Assembly (NCBI GenBank): GCA_965112735.1
Contig: OZ218953.1
Location: forward strand, 3,286,001 to 3,350,000
Length of the DNA: 64,000 bases
Origin: Phaeosaccion multiseriatum
Taxonomy: Eukaryota > Ochrophyta, other classes
Direction of reading: 5' to 3'
The notes beneath the pieces are model-generated. The model saw only the letters and a list, made by a program, of their open reading frames with translations. It was not told the DNA's origin and searched no databases. Below are positions 1-30,800 of this stretch, piece by piece. The translations under genes and the position numbers were made by a program. Numbering within the stretch: the stretch's first letter is position 1; each line of letters opens with the position of its first letter.

Positions 1-2414
<2,414 letters not shown>

Positions 2415-3137
2415 GGCTGGACTTGCTGTGTGACTGGAGAGGGAACACGCGGAGGGAGGGCCGCGGGAGAGAGCGGGAGGGGGGAGAACGACACAGGGAG
2501 GAGTAGAGGAGCGGAAAACAAGGGGGGGGTCAGGGAGTGAAACTGAAGTCAAGCTGACACTCAAGCGTCTACACCAAGAGACAGGCCGCGCTCAACGCTG
2601 TCTCCTCGATTTACAAAGTGCCGCGGCTTCCATCACAGCAGGTAACAAATTTAAAAGGCCGGGTTTCCAGCTGTTGGTTTTTCCCAGCCGCCAACCTTCA
2701 GCGCTTGCCTCCTCCGTCTTCAGGCCATTGAGTTTGTGCCCGCCCTGTTCTCACCTTGTGTATGGAAGGAGTCTGGTCTGTCAGGCGATTTTGGTGGTGG
2801 GTGTGTCCAGCAAGCCGCTTCACCCCCTTGGAGATGCTCATATGCCTGCATGAGGGACTCCGAGCCTGCACGCATGTGAAACAGACTCTCGCTTTGGGGG
2901 CTGCTTCGGAAATTGTTGTGAATGGAGGAGTGAGCTGATGGTGGTGGTTGTACAGTTGGGGATTGCCTTATTGGAAAAGTGAGGACAACCCACAAATTGA
3001 AGAGCGAGAGCTCCGCCCAGGACACACAAAGTCCGGAGCGCATGGTGTCTGTTAGGGAATCGCCGCTGGCGTGTGCATCTTTTTCTTGGAAATTAGCGGG
3101 GGCATAGACTCAAGAGAGCTGGTTGTGACGAACAGCG
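2415..3137. promoter_or_regulatory. Divergent promoter region, helicase / surface-protein gene
   Basis: 723 bp between the start codons of two divergently transcribed genes. It must contain both 5' leaders and promoters. I see no gene in it and no certain core-promoter motif; the short ORFs here have no recognisable similarity. Confidence 0.5.
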
Positions 3138-20161
<17,024 letters not shown>

Positions 20162-20237
20162 TCTTTTCTCTCTCTCTACTCTTGCTGTTGAACCTTCTCT
20201 GACTTGCTGTCTCAATGCTCTATGTATTTCTTAAAAA

Positions 20238-20268
20238 AATAAATGAACGATGTACAAAATGAAATAAA
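20238..20268 (+). terminator. Candidate polyadenylation signals of the surface-protein gene
   Basis: Two AATAAA hexamers, at 20238-20243 and 20263-20268, lie 77-107 bp after the stop codon. Assigned by position and motif only. Confidence 0.45.
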
Positions 20269-20406
20269 GCAAGCAAGGGCGGCGTGATTGACATAACACA
20301 TTGGACGACAAATGGCGAGCGAAGCACCAACGTCCTTATCTCGCTGTCTTTTCTTTTGTTTCTTTTTGATCCTGTATGCACCGTACATGTTCATCATATA
20401 TAGACC

Positions 20407-22503
20407 ATGCCCCCGGTCTCTCTCGTACTGCTGCTGCTGCTGCTGAAGCTGCTGCTGCTGTTGTCTCCTACGGACGCGTTCTGCGCCGTGAGTGGATGCC
20501 AGACGCAGCGCTTCAGACCGCTCGACAGCAGCGGGAGGAGCTACGCGGACAGGGTGGGCGGCAGTAGAAGCAGCAGCGAGGCGTGGGGGAGGGGAAGTGA
20601 GCTTGATAGCAATGGAGGCGTGGAAGGCGAGGCTCCGCGAACGGCAAGACGCGAACTCTTCATCTTTGGCATGGGGTACACGGGAACGCGAGTCGCGCAG
20701 GCGGCAATGGAGGCGATGGAAGACGACCCGGCATGTTCAGACGCGTTCATGTTCCAAAGGGTCACGGGGACGACAACGAATTTCTGCCTGGAGGAGGGCG
20801 AGGGGCTGATACAGCAGGGGCAGGGCGAGAGTAGTAGCAGCAGCAGCAGCTGCCGAGCATCGAGGATCGAATTGTGCTCCTTCGATGGACAAGACCCGCT
20901 TAAAGGAGGTACGGACGGCCCGCCCCCCTCTACACTATCACACTACTCTCGCTCTCTACCGTCTGACCCTCACTGCCCTCTCCGCGCCACTCACGCCTCG
21001 CAAAGAGGAGTTGTACCTGGCCGGCAGTGTGGTTGAGGAATCTGGAAAGGGAGAGATGCACCTCCTCCACAACGAGCCGTCGTTTTGCAAGCGAGGCTTG
21101 CCCCCCTGATTCCCTCCCACCGCGTCGTACCCCACACTTGACTTTTTTGCTTCTGTCTTTTGTTGCCCCGTTGCCCTTTCTAGATGCTCTGAAAGCTCTA
21201 CTTTCTGCAACGCATGTGCTCAGCACAGTGCCTCCTTCCGGTGCCCAAGGACAACAAGAGGAAGGGAAAGGGCGAATTCCCGTGATAGACCCGGTGCTGA
21301 GGCAACACCACCACCATCTCTCCGGAAAGGAATGGGTGGGATACCTGTCCTCCACCGGTGTGTACGGCGATCGGCAGGGAGAGTGGGTGTCGGAGGAGGC
21401 CTCAATTCCCCTCTCGCTGGTCAAGAAGCTAGCGGGAAAGGCCCAACTGCGGCTCTTGGCGGAGAAGCAGTGGCGACAAGCCGCCGAAGGGAGTCTCGCA
21501 ACTCGTGGAGAAGGAGGGATCACTTCCTCCTCCTCCTCCTCCTCCTACTCGTCTGCGTTTCCACTGTGCGTGTTCCGTCTTGCCGGCATCTACGGACCTC
21601 GACGGAGTGCCCTGGACACTCTGGTGCGAAAGGGTGCCTTGTCTCTCGTGCAAGGAGCCTCTGACAAGTCCACTTACATTTCCCGTGTACACGTGGACGA
21701 CATTGCCCAGCTCCTTGTGCGAGTCTCTATGCAGCAGCCTGGGGCAGGCCCGTCGGTATGTACATGTGTGTGTATGTGTGTGTGTGTGTGTGTTTGTCCG
21801 CGTGCGTGTGGTGACACACACAGAGTTTTGTGTGCGCGTTGCGCATATAGGTTGCTGTGTGTGCGAATTGTTGAAGGTCGAGATGTCGCCATTCGGGGAT
21901 TGATTTATCAGTCAGAAGAGTCGGGTCTCCTGGAGTGGAAGCAGCATCATCCTCCCCAGGGGGGATGGGCCTCTCAAAGCCGCCCTACCCCCCTTCTCCA
22001 TCGCCTCTTTACCTCAAATTGGTGGGGACTGACAGACCCAACCCCCCCTCCCCCCTCCCACCCCTCCACAGATAGTCAATGTCGCCGATGCACGTCCTGC
22101 CACACGGCAGGAGACGTTCTCGCACGCTGCGGCTTTGCTGGGTATGCCTCTTGCCACTGCTTCGGTCGCTGCTCCTAAGGAGGGTGGTGGTACAGGAGGA
22201 GGAGGGGAAGTGGAAGGGGTGGTTGCTTCGGCTCCTTACGCGAGCAGCAGGGGAGGGGGCAGCAAGAAAGTTGACGCTTCGAAGATGCACGCAATGCTGC
22301 AGGAGAGGGGGCTGCGGCTGCTCTACCCCGACTACGAGGCAGGCTTGGACGCCCTCTTCGCCCTTTACACGGGTAAAGGGGGGGCAGCAGAAGCAGCAGA
22401 GGCAGCAGAGGCACCAGCCGTTGGTGATACATCAGGGGTAGCAGCAGCAGCAGCAGCAGCAGCAGCGGCGGCGGCGGCGGCGGCGGCCAGCAGGGAAGGC
22501 TGA
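20407..22503 (+). CDS. SDR-type NAD(P)-dependent epimerase/dehydratase-like protein, YeeZ-like, with plastid-type presequence
   Basis: Three exons (20407-20908, 21184-21755, 22072-22503) give 501 residues. Residues 1-24 are a strongly hydrophobic signal peptide ending in SPTDA, followed by Phe25; signal peptide plus Phe at +1 is the heterokont plastid presequence pattern (ASAFAP-like). The mature part has an N-terminal dinucleotide-binding strand and glycine loop (FIFGMGYTGTRVA), the segment YLSSTGVYGD with the SDR Ser/Tyr region, FRLAGIYGPRR, and DDIAQLL, as in atypical SDRs related to bacterial YeeZ and plant chloroplast epimerase-like proteins. The substrate cannot be deduced. The C-terminus ends in a poly-Ala tract encoded by a GCA/GCG repeat. 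Plastid import is an inference; a secretory location is the alternative. Confidence 0.82.
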
Positions 22504-23145
22504 TAGGAGAAGGCATGCGGAGGATGCTGGTGCTGATGCTGCTGTATCACCAGCTGCTGGTGCTGGTACTGGGGCATGACGGCAGAGGCGTGGGAGGGGA
22601 GTTTTTACGTAGAAGGAGGAGGCCTTTGCATGAAAAGAGAACCCCCTCCCCTCCTCCAGCGATGATGCCTATGTATGAACACAGAGAAGAGGAGAACGGC
22701 AAGGGTGTCGGGCTGGGTGTTGAGGAGAATGAGGCTTGAGCTTGAATGACTTGACGCCACTCTCTCGGCCGTCCCTCTCTTGGCGTCATGGGGACTGATG
22801 AGGGCCTGCCAAGTTGGCCCAAGGCGAGAGCACTCGTGTGCGTGTGCGTACCTCAGGAGCTTTTGGTTGTCGCCTACCCCACCACTGACAACTGAAATGA
22901 AGTGAAACTCGGGCTCTGCCTGCTGCTGGCCCGGGATGGGGGGAGGGGGGATTTGGTCGAGAGGCAGACGGTGACACTCTACAGGGGGGCTGGGAGATTT
23001 GTTTTTCCTCTGGTCACGACGTGCTCGTGCTCTTCGCGCTCGGAAGGAAGAGGGCACCAAATGCTCAAGCTTTTCGAAAGGGGCAAAGAATGGCTTGTAT
23101 GCACACATGGCCGAAGACACTCCGAACATCAGTGCCGCGGCGCCT

Positions 23146-23180
<35 letters not shown>

Positions 23181-23899
23181 TGGTGATACAGCAGCAACAG
23201 CAGCACCAACAGCAGCAGCAGCAGCAGCCAGCGAAGGAGACTCAAGGAAGCTCAGCGTATCTGCCTCGCCCTGCGCCAGAGATGGCACCGGACGCACCGG
23301 AGGCAGCAGGGGCATACGAGCTGCGAGGCGAGACTGTACCCACCCACCACCCGCCCCTAGGCAAGCAAGGGGAGGCTGTTGTGTGGTGGTGGTGATGGCG
23401 GTGGTGGTGAAGGGCTACTGTGTCTGCTATAGCTCTGTGTTGCTCTGAATGGTGGGTGCTGCGGGCGTTAGGGCCAAGCTGGAGGATGTTCAAGTGAGGG
23501 AGGGAGGGAGGGAGGGAGGGGGTTAGTTCGAGCGGGACGAATCGAGGGAGGGAACTCCTTCGCTCCGACCCATACTTTCCTTGTAAACGATGGTAATGGC
23601 ATGCCTTCCTTATGGACAGACAGTGGACATGAATGGTACTACCGTTTGCGGAGAGCGTACATACATTATTCACTACACACACGACAAAAATAATACTAGT
23701 ATTACTCCCTCTGTTGTGCGTGGAGAACTTCCCAAAACGTGCCACACACAAACGCCCCTGACTCAGCAGCAGCAGGGGCGAAAGGCACACACACACACAC
23801 ACACGCACACACACTCGCACACTCACTCCTTCACGAGGCGTGGCTACTGCTCCGCGGCTCTTGTGCTTCTACCACAGGAGCTTCAAAAATGGTCCCTTG
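22504..23899. other. 1.4-kb region without a confident gene; CAG-rich repeats
   Basis: It lies between the convergent ends of the epimerase-like and F-box genes. It contains a CAG tract (about 23148-23230), a GGGA array (23495-23520) and a CA tract (23788-23822). A core GGTGATACA occurs near 22426 and 23177 on this strand and inverted near 22544, each next to CAG/CTG repeats. ORFs here are poly-Ala/Gln or poly-Val shadows with no recognisable domain. Confidence 0.5.
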
Positions 23900-26085
23900 C
23901 TACCCCCCCCCTGCGGGCCTTTGGGTGGGGTGATCCGTTGGAGACGGAGACGGAGACCGAGACGAAGAGAGAGTCCTTCCTTGCTCCTTGCTGGTGTTGA
24001 GCACCTTGGCGGGTGCCGAGCACCAAGTTGAAGTTGAGGCGTAAGAAGAATAATAACAATCCTCGCCCCTCGCCGGGTGGGGCAGTTGTTGTTTCGCCCC
24101 TCTCACATCAATCACAGTCACAGTACGCTGTGAAAGTCTTGCAGGGGGGTTCCACTCTCGTCCGCTGTGCGCCACCGAAGGAAGAAGACGGACGAGTCCT
24201 TGTCGGTCTTGCCCAATTTTACTTGCAGTGAGTGGCAGGCGTTGAGGCGGCGCGTTTGCTCTCCGTCGAGAGTCACTCCTTGCAGGCTGAACAAGGCAGC
24301 GGTGGCCACGCAGGTGGAGAGGAAAGTGTACGAGAAATAGCCCGTGGGGGAGCGGAACACGAAGGACTGGACCTGTTGGTGAGAATTTTGAGGTTGATTG
24401 GTTGGTTGGTTGGTTGGTTAAGGGTACAGGAAAAGAGGAGGGGGAGGGGGGGGGCGGGGCGGAGATGGGGACAGGAGACAGGGACAGAGAGGAGCTCTGG
24501 CGACGGTAACACTACAAGGCCCAAGATGGGAAGAGCCTGGAAGGTCAAAGACTTCGCTGCTATGCGAGAGGACCATGATCCACAACTAGGGGGGGGCTAT
24601 GACGACTTACACTACGCACCGAGAGAAGGGCCACTGATGTCGCGGAGTGTGCCCCCCCTCCCGTCTGTCCCCTCATTCCAATGGCGCTGATAATCTTTAT
24701 GGTGGGCCCGTTGAAGGCCACCTTATCTAGATCACGGGGCCTGGCGGGGAGGTACGGAGAAGGCGCAGCAGGCCTTGATGCTGCTCGTGCCGCTGATGAC
24801 GATGGAAGAGGCGTTGAGCTTGGTGAAGGCGCCGATGCTGCTGCCGCTGGTGGTGGTGGTGGTGGTGGTGGTGGTGGTGGTGGCGGTGCTGTTGCTGCTG
24901 CGGTGGCTGTGGTGGTGGTCGTTTCGGGAAGGAGCTGCCTTGCGAGTAGTGTCTCCGCCCCGCCACTCGCCGTCTCAGTCGGGTCAGCTGTCTCCTGCTC
25001 CTGCTCCTCCTCCTCCTGCTCCTCCTCCTCCTGCTGCTGCTGCTCCTGCTGCTCCTGCTGCCGAGGGGGGGGGTGGCCAGCCATGTCGCAGTTCTTGTCT
25101 GCGGCCTTGACCATGATCACCTCCTTCAGCGAAGAGCCGTCTTTGCACAGACCAGTGAGCACTGGTGCACGAGGAGGAGAAGAAGGGGGGGGGGGGGGAG
25201 GAGAGCACCAAAGCACAACAGATGCAAAATAATGAAGGGGCGCACATGTCCACATCAAGTATATGAAGTATTGGCCTCGAGAGGAATATAAATGGGACAG
25301 CAGCAGGAGCAGCAGCAGCAGCAGCAGTAGCAGCAGCTCGTGCAAACGAGCTCTTTACTTTATGAAGTCAAGTCCAGGCCTCTGTGATAAACTGACCATT
25401 CTCGGCGAAGTGGGCAGAGAGCTCCTTGTACGCGAGGCCAGCCGAGGTTCTGCGTAGCACGTCCTTGCGCCATGAGCTTCCCCACGAGGTGGGCGGGGAG
25501 TCCGGCAGCGCGTGAAAGTAACGCACCCAAAGGGAGCGCCACAGCGGGTGATTGGGGTCATTCCACGCCTTCGGGAGGTCGATGAGAGAGAGGGAGAGAG
25601 CGAGGAGAAAGGGATGGGGGGATGGAAAGGTGTGAAGGTGAAGGCGAGAGAGACCCAGCTGCTGTACTTTACTTTCGTATCGTGGGGCGGTGCAGAGAGA
25701 GGAAGAGGAGGAGCAAAGTGTGATGGTTTGAAGCCGCCGCGAGGACGAGAAAGGCTCGTCTCTGGCTGGAGTTCCCACACGAACTCGCTCTGCGTCAAGC
25801 GCAGCCCCCTTTCCTTTCCTTCACTTTACTTTACTTTGCACTGTTGTTGCTCACCTTGCACGTTCCATTCAAGCTGTGTAAGTCGTGGACACCCATATAG
25901 GAGAAAACTTGCATCCACATCTCTCCTGGTACTCGATTCGCAACTCTAGCGAAGGCCAACTCGTGAGGAAGGAAATCGCTTCTGGCCCGCTTGCTCCTCC
26001 TCTCCTTCGTCTCCCCCACCGCCTCCCCCCCAACCCGCCGCTGCTGTTGCGGCCGCTGCGGCAGCGCGTCCTTGAACCCTGCCAT
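23900..26085 (-). CDS. F-box protein with unrecognised C-terminal region
   Basis: Five exons in frame: 25855-26085, 25397-25568, 24611-25161, 24223-24372, 23900-24127; 443 residues. The start at 26085 gives a short leader; an open frame extends upstream to 26361 but encodes poly-Ala and is probably 5' leader. Residues ~45-95 look like an F-box (VPGEMWMQVFSYMGVHDLHS then KAWNDPNHPLWRSLWVRYF), the fold that binds Skp1 in SCF ubiquitin ligases. Behind it come a KELSAHFAEN segment, a strand-rich stretch, a 100+ residue insert of poly-Glu, poly-Thr and poly-Pro, then FNGPTIKIISA and SFVFRSPTGYFSYTF, which I cannot assign. The exon 2 donor (GTCAGT) is weaker than the others. Target unknown. Confidence 0.7.
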
Positions 26086-26165
26086 GTCCTTTAAAGCTAC
26101 AACGAGGCGGTCTAACTTCCTGTCTTCACACGAGACACAGGAACAAAAAGGGATCCGGCCTCTGC

Positions 26166-26199
<34 letters not shown>

Positions 26200-27509
26200 C
26201 TCTCGTGAGAAGACTGAAGTGTGGCGGGTGAAAAGGTCTTTAGTTTTGTGCTCGCAAAACCCCCACGCTCTCTTTATCTCTCGCACTCTACACATGTCTT
26301 GGCATTGAAGGAATAATAAAAGTCGACAATTTGAAAGGCCAAACTTGTACCCTTTCGGCATTCCGTGTGCGATTACTTTTGTGGGAAAGGAGGGAGAGTT
26401 GAGACGATGAAAAAGCTACCCAAGAGCAGCAGAGGAGCAGCACGAACATATGAACATAGGTAGGGCCTCTAATAACACATGCCATCGGCGAAAAATTCAT
26501 AAGGAAGCGCCTTTAATTGAGTGCAGCAGGGCGGTGTGAGGTTGAAAAGGCGCGTTCGTGTGCGTACGTGAGTGGTGTTGAGTGATCGCGAGCGGGGGCG
26601 GGAATCCTTTCCTTTTGCCCTCCTGTGGAAAGGTATAAGCCAGCACAGGGGCATGACCGTGTGTCGAGTATATGTGGGCAGGTAGCCTCGACTAAGTGAG
26701 ACGAGCAGGTCTTTTTCGAAGGAGGAGGGCCAGGGATGGGAGATGGGAGGTTTTCGAGTCGGCGTCGGTCCAGTTGGGAAGGAGGTGGAATCAGGTTGTA
26801 GGGAAGGGTGTGTGAGAGGGAGCCGGAGAGTCGTTGGTCCATGGGAACCTTGGAGTCGGCGGTAGACCATGAGGACGGCTGCTGAGAGGGATGAGCAGAG
26901 TCGCAAGGGTCCGCGTCGTACCCCAGCCAAGCAAGACCCCAAGCTCGACACTTTCGCAACTAACCATCTACTAGTTGCCTAGAGAAGAGCCCACCGGCCT
27001 CTAAAACCTAGGGAGGGGCGCTGCCTATGCCCGGGCCATTGACATATCCCGGGGTGCTACTGATGTCGCACTCACGCGCCCACGTACTCACCCACTCACG
27101 CGCTCACGCACACACTGCTCCAGTCGATGGGCCCGATATAGCGAGTAAGAGAGAGAGAGTCCAGGAACGGTGCAGAGAAGCCCTCTTACTCCTCTTACTC
27201 CCCTCTCCAGCCGCATCCTCACTCACACCACACCCACCCCCCCTTTCCCCCTTCTTCCGCACCACCTTTCCCTGAACCAAATCCCCATTCTGTCACACTC
27301 CTCCAATCGACAAGGGGTATTCATATTAGTACCCCTCGCAAGAAGAAGGAGAAATGGCACCTCTACCCAACTCCGCATCCACTCCGCATTCAATGTTACT
27401 CCGCACGTGGTTGAAGAAAGTCGAATGTGGAAGCATCGATTTTCGGGGCGAGTGAGCTGAAACTCATGAAACGCTTGTGTAATTTGTGCCCCTCGTCATT
27501 TTCTTTCCT

Positions 27510-27567
<58 letters not shown>

Positions 27568-27841
27568 CTCTTATAAAAAGCAGAGACGGCCATCCCTTCA
27601 TCTCACACATGGCGCAATCCCAGTACTGTCGTATTATTCCCCGCGAACAAGATAGATAGCCCCTCGTGGGGGAGGGAAGGGGAGAAGTAGAGAAGGAGGG
27701 AGGGACGAATCAACCAGCACCTTGAACGACGACTGCTGCAGCATGAGAAGCACAGCGCTTCGGTAGCCAACCCGTGGCACTTCTCACCCACCGCTCTGGG
27801 GGTGTGCACGACCGCGCCCACCGTCCGAGGCGCCGGGGATT
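26086..27841. other. 1.76-kb divergent intergenic region
   Basis: It separates the F-box gene (-) from the SHIPPO gene (+). It includes a CTG tract at 26163-26195 in the probable F-box leader and a roughly 50-bp pure CT tract at 27513-27562. Open frames at 26469-26959 and elsewhere show no domain, and codon use does not favour any of them. I see no RNA gene. Confidence 0.5.
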
Positions 27842-30800
27842 ATGTCCGAAGCGATTGTGGAAGCTCAGTTCAAGGATGGGTGTATGTCCCTACGGGCGGC
27901 CGTCCTTGACAGCCAGCGAGCTGCTTGCTCTCCGGGCCCCATCTATAATACGCATTCAGCAGAACATATGCTCAGCACCGTGAAAGCGGACAACACGGTG
28001 GCCTGGGGGAACTTGACGTCAGGAAAGCAGGACCACGGCCGGTGCGTTGCTGTCAGTCCTGCGTGCAGTCCGAAGGACGAAGGGGCACCAAACCTGTGTG
28101 TGCGAAGAGGGGGAGTAGCGAGGCCAAGAGGGGGCTGGATCGGGAGTAACGAGATGAAAAGGAGGGTGGTCCTCACGGCCTCGGCAGAGAGGGACAAGAA
28201 TGCTCTGCTTCCTTTTTTCCATCTGCACGGCCGCGCTTCTCCTCCTCCTCCTCCTCCTCCTCCTCCTCCTCCTCCTCCTCCTCCTCCTCCTCCTCCTCCT
28301 CCTCCTCCTCCTCCTCCTCCTCCTCCTCCTCCTCCTCCTCCTCCTCCTCCTCCTCCTCCTCCTCCTCCTCCTCCTCCTCCTCCTCCTCCTCCTCCTCCTC
28401 CTCCTCCTCCTCCTCCTCCTCCTCCTCCTCCTCCTCCTCCTCCTCCTCCTCCTCCTCCTCCTCCTCCTCCTCCTCCTCCTCCTCCTCCTCCTCCTCCTCC
28501 TCCTCCTCCTCCTCCTCCTCCTCCTCCTCCTCCTCGTTCTCGTCGTCCTCGTCCGTTCCTTTGTCTCAACACGCGCAGCATGCCCTGAGTGACTAACCTA
28601 ACCCCCTTCCCCCCCGTTCCAACTCCATTATCCTTTACAGACCTCTTGCGGATGCTGGGAGAGACGCCCCCGGCCCCGCTCAATACAACCTCGATAATGT
28701 GACGTCGGGCAAGCAGGTACAGGCCAGGTTCAGAACAGCCCCCGCCCCCTCTTTCGGCTCAGGGGAGCGCCCTCCTCTATTGGACTCGGGCTGCAGCAGC
28801 CCAGGACCGATGACCGCTGTCGTGGGCGTCGTGCCTCAAGACAGGTGCGTATGTACTGTCTAAGCCATCTATACGAGCAATTACTGCCTCACGTGCAAAA
28901 AAGAGAACACAGCAAGTGCCAATGGAAATCAGCAGCGCATGGACAATGTCCGACAGTCCTTTCCTTGGAGGCTATTTGCATGTTGTCTGCGGTGGGTGGT
29001 ATCCTATGGTATTCTCCTCCTCCTCCTCCTCCTCCTCCTCCTCCTCCTCCTCCTCCTCCTCCTCCTCCTCCTCCTCCTCCTCCTCCTCCTCCTCCTCCTC
29101 CTCCTCCTCCTCCCAGTCCTCCTCCGCCTACTCTCCACAAGCTTACCCTCCCCCTCCTCCTCCCCCTTCTCTCCACGCCCCCATCCCCACCCAACATAAA
29201 CAGCCCCGCCTTCAGCTTGTCTGGTGCCCCTTGGAGAGACACCACAAAGAAAGGTCGGAGCGGTACTTCTTCTGACGCCCCAGCACCCCCCGGTCCAGGG
29301 CAGTACGCCATCCCGTCCACACTCGGGCACTCGCCGGAGGGAAGGTATAAAAGCGTCAATGCTCCGGGCTTTGGCAGGCCCTCTAGCGCCACACCCCTGG
29401 GGAAGGGGAACGGTGGAAAACCCCGGGGGTCGCCCGGACCGGGGCACTACGCTTGGCATGAGAATGATCGGCCAAACACGGCCGGGATTCGCTTTTCTAC
29501 GGCGTCGCAGCGACCGAAGCCTCGGAAGGCTGAAGAGGGTCCGGGTCCGTCCGCGTATAGCATTCCAACCACCATGGGGACTGTCCCAGACTCGCACATA
29601 AGGTGATGGAGTCGGAAGGGAGGAGGGAGGGGAGGAAGAGGGACCCACCGGGACACATCCGACCAGCAATTGCTGGCGCTGGGGCAGCGAGCAGCATGCG
29701 AGAGGAGCGAGCGAGCGAAGAGTATGTCTTTATTGGCCTTCACTCGAGCTCTCCCTCCCTTTCTCCCTCACTCCCTCCCCCCCTCTCTCTCCCTCCCTCC
29801 CTCCCTCCTTCTCTCTCTCCCTCCCTCTCTCTCTCTCTCTCTCTCCCTCTCTCTCTCCCTCCCTCCCTCCCTCCCTCCCTCCCTCTCTCTCTCTCTCTCT
29901 CTCCCTCCCTCTCTCTCTCTCTCTCTCCCTCTCTCTCTCTCCCTCCCTCCCTCCCTCTCCCCCCCCCCCCGTCCCTCCCTGCTCTATCCTATCTCTACCC
30001 TTACATGCCTGCGTAGGAGGGTGATGGTTCCGAACTTCGGTAGCCCCACTCCCACACGTGTCCGGCCCCAATCTGCCCACCCACGCACCCCCACCCCTGG
30101 CCCCGGCCACTACAACACTCGCACCGTTGATGACATGTGCATTGGGAAGAGGGTTCTCACGAGGGATAGGTCCACGCCAAACGTCACCTTTGGCAGAGGT
30201 GAGTGAGGACGCGCGTGAGGGAAGGGGGAGAGAGGAAGCGTGAGTGAGTGAGGAAGCGTAGTGGGGAAGCGGGCGAGCGAGCGCGCGAGGGAGTGAATGG
30301 GTCAGGACAGGATGGGATAAAGGACAGGAAAGGGCAGGCCCCTCTCCTGTTGGCTAGCAGTGGAAGGGTGTGGACGGCAGTGGATGGAAGTGGATGGCAG
30401 TGGATGGCATCACTGACAATGCAATGGCTTGGCTACATGGTTCACACGCGAGAGAGACGGGCTGGGCCGGGAGGAGGACATGCCACACCTCATCATCTTG
30501 GCAGGCTCGCTCTGCCCTGCGCTACTCCCCGTCCCCTCACCCCTTCCTTCCTTCCACTCTGTCCGTGTGCCTCTCGCTCCCCCCCTTTCTTCGCCTCCAC
30601 CTCCCCCTCCACCATCAGACACAGGTGAGCGGAGTGTGATACATCGATGGGGGCGGTGCCTTCCCCTGCATACGGGGGTCGATGACGTCGTTTGTAGATC
30701 TGCTTGTACCCACCATATTAGTAGCAGCCCAGCAGAGTCGGGTAGCACAGAGGGCCTCGTTGCTGTACTTAAGCCTTCGTCACTTCGTCTCCGAGGGGGA

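Noticed and set aside
26469-26959. Overlapping minus-strand ORFs of 148-160 residues
   Set aside because: Two overlapping frames of similar length and no recognisable motif; most likely chance ORFs in GC-rich DNA.
28041-28590. Long poly-Pro, poly-Leu and poly-Gly ORFs
   Set aside because: They are translations of the CCT array inside an intron; the same array is open in several frames.
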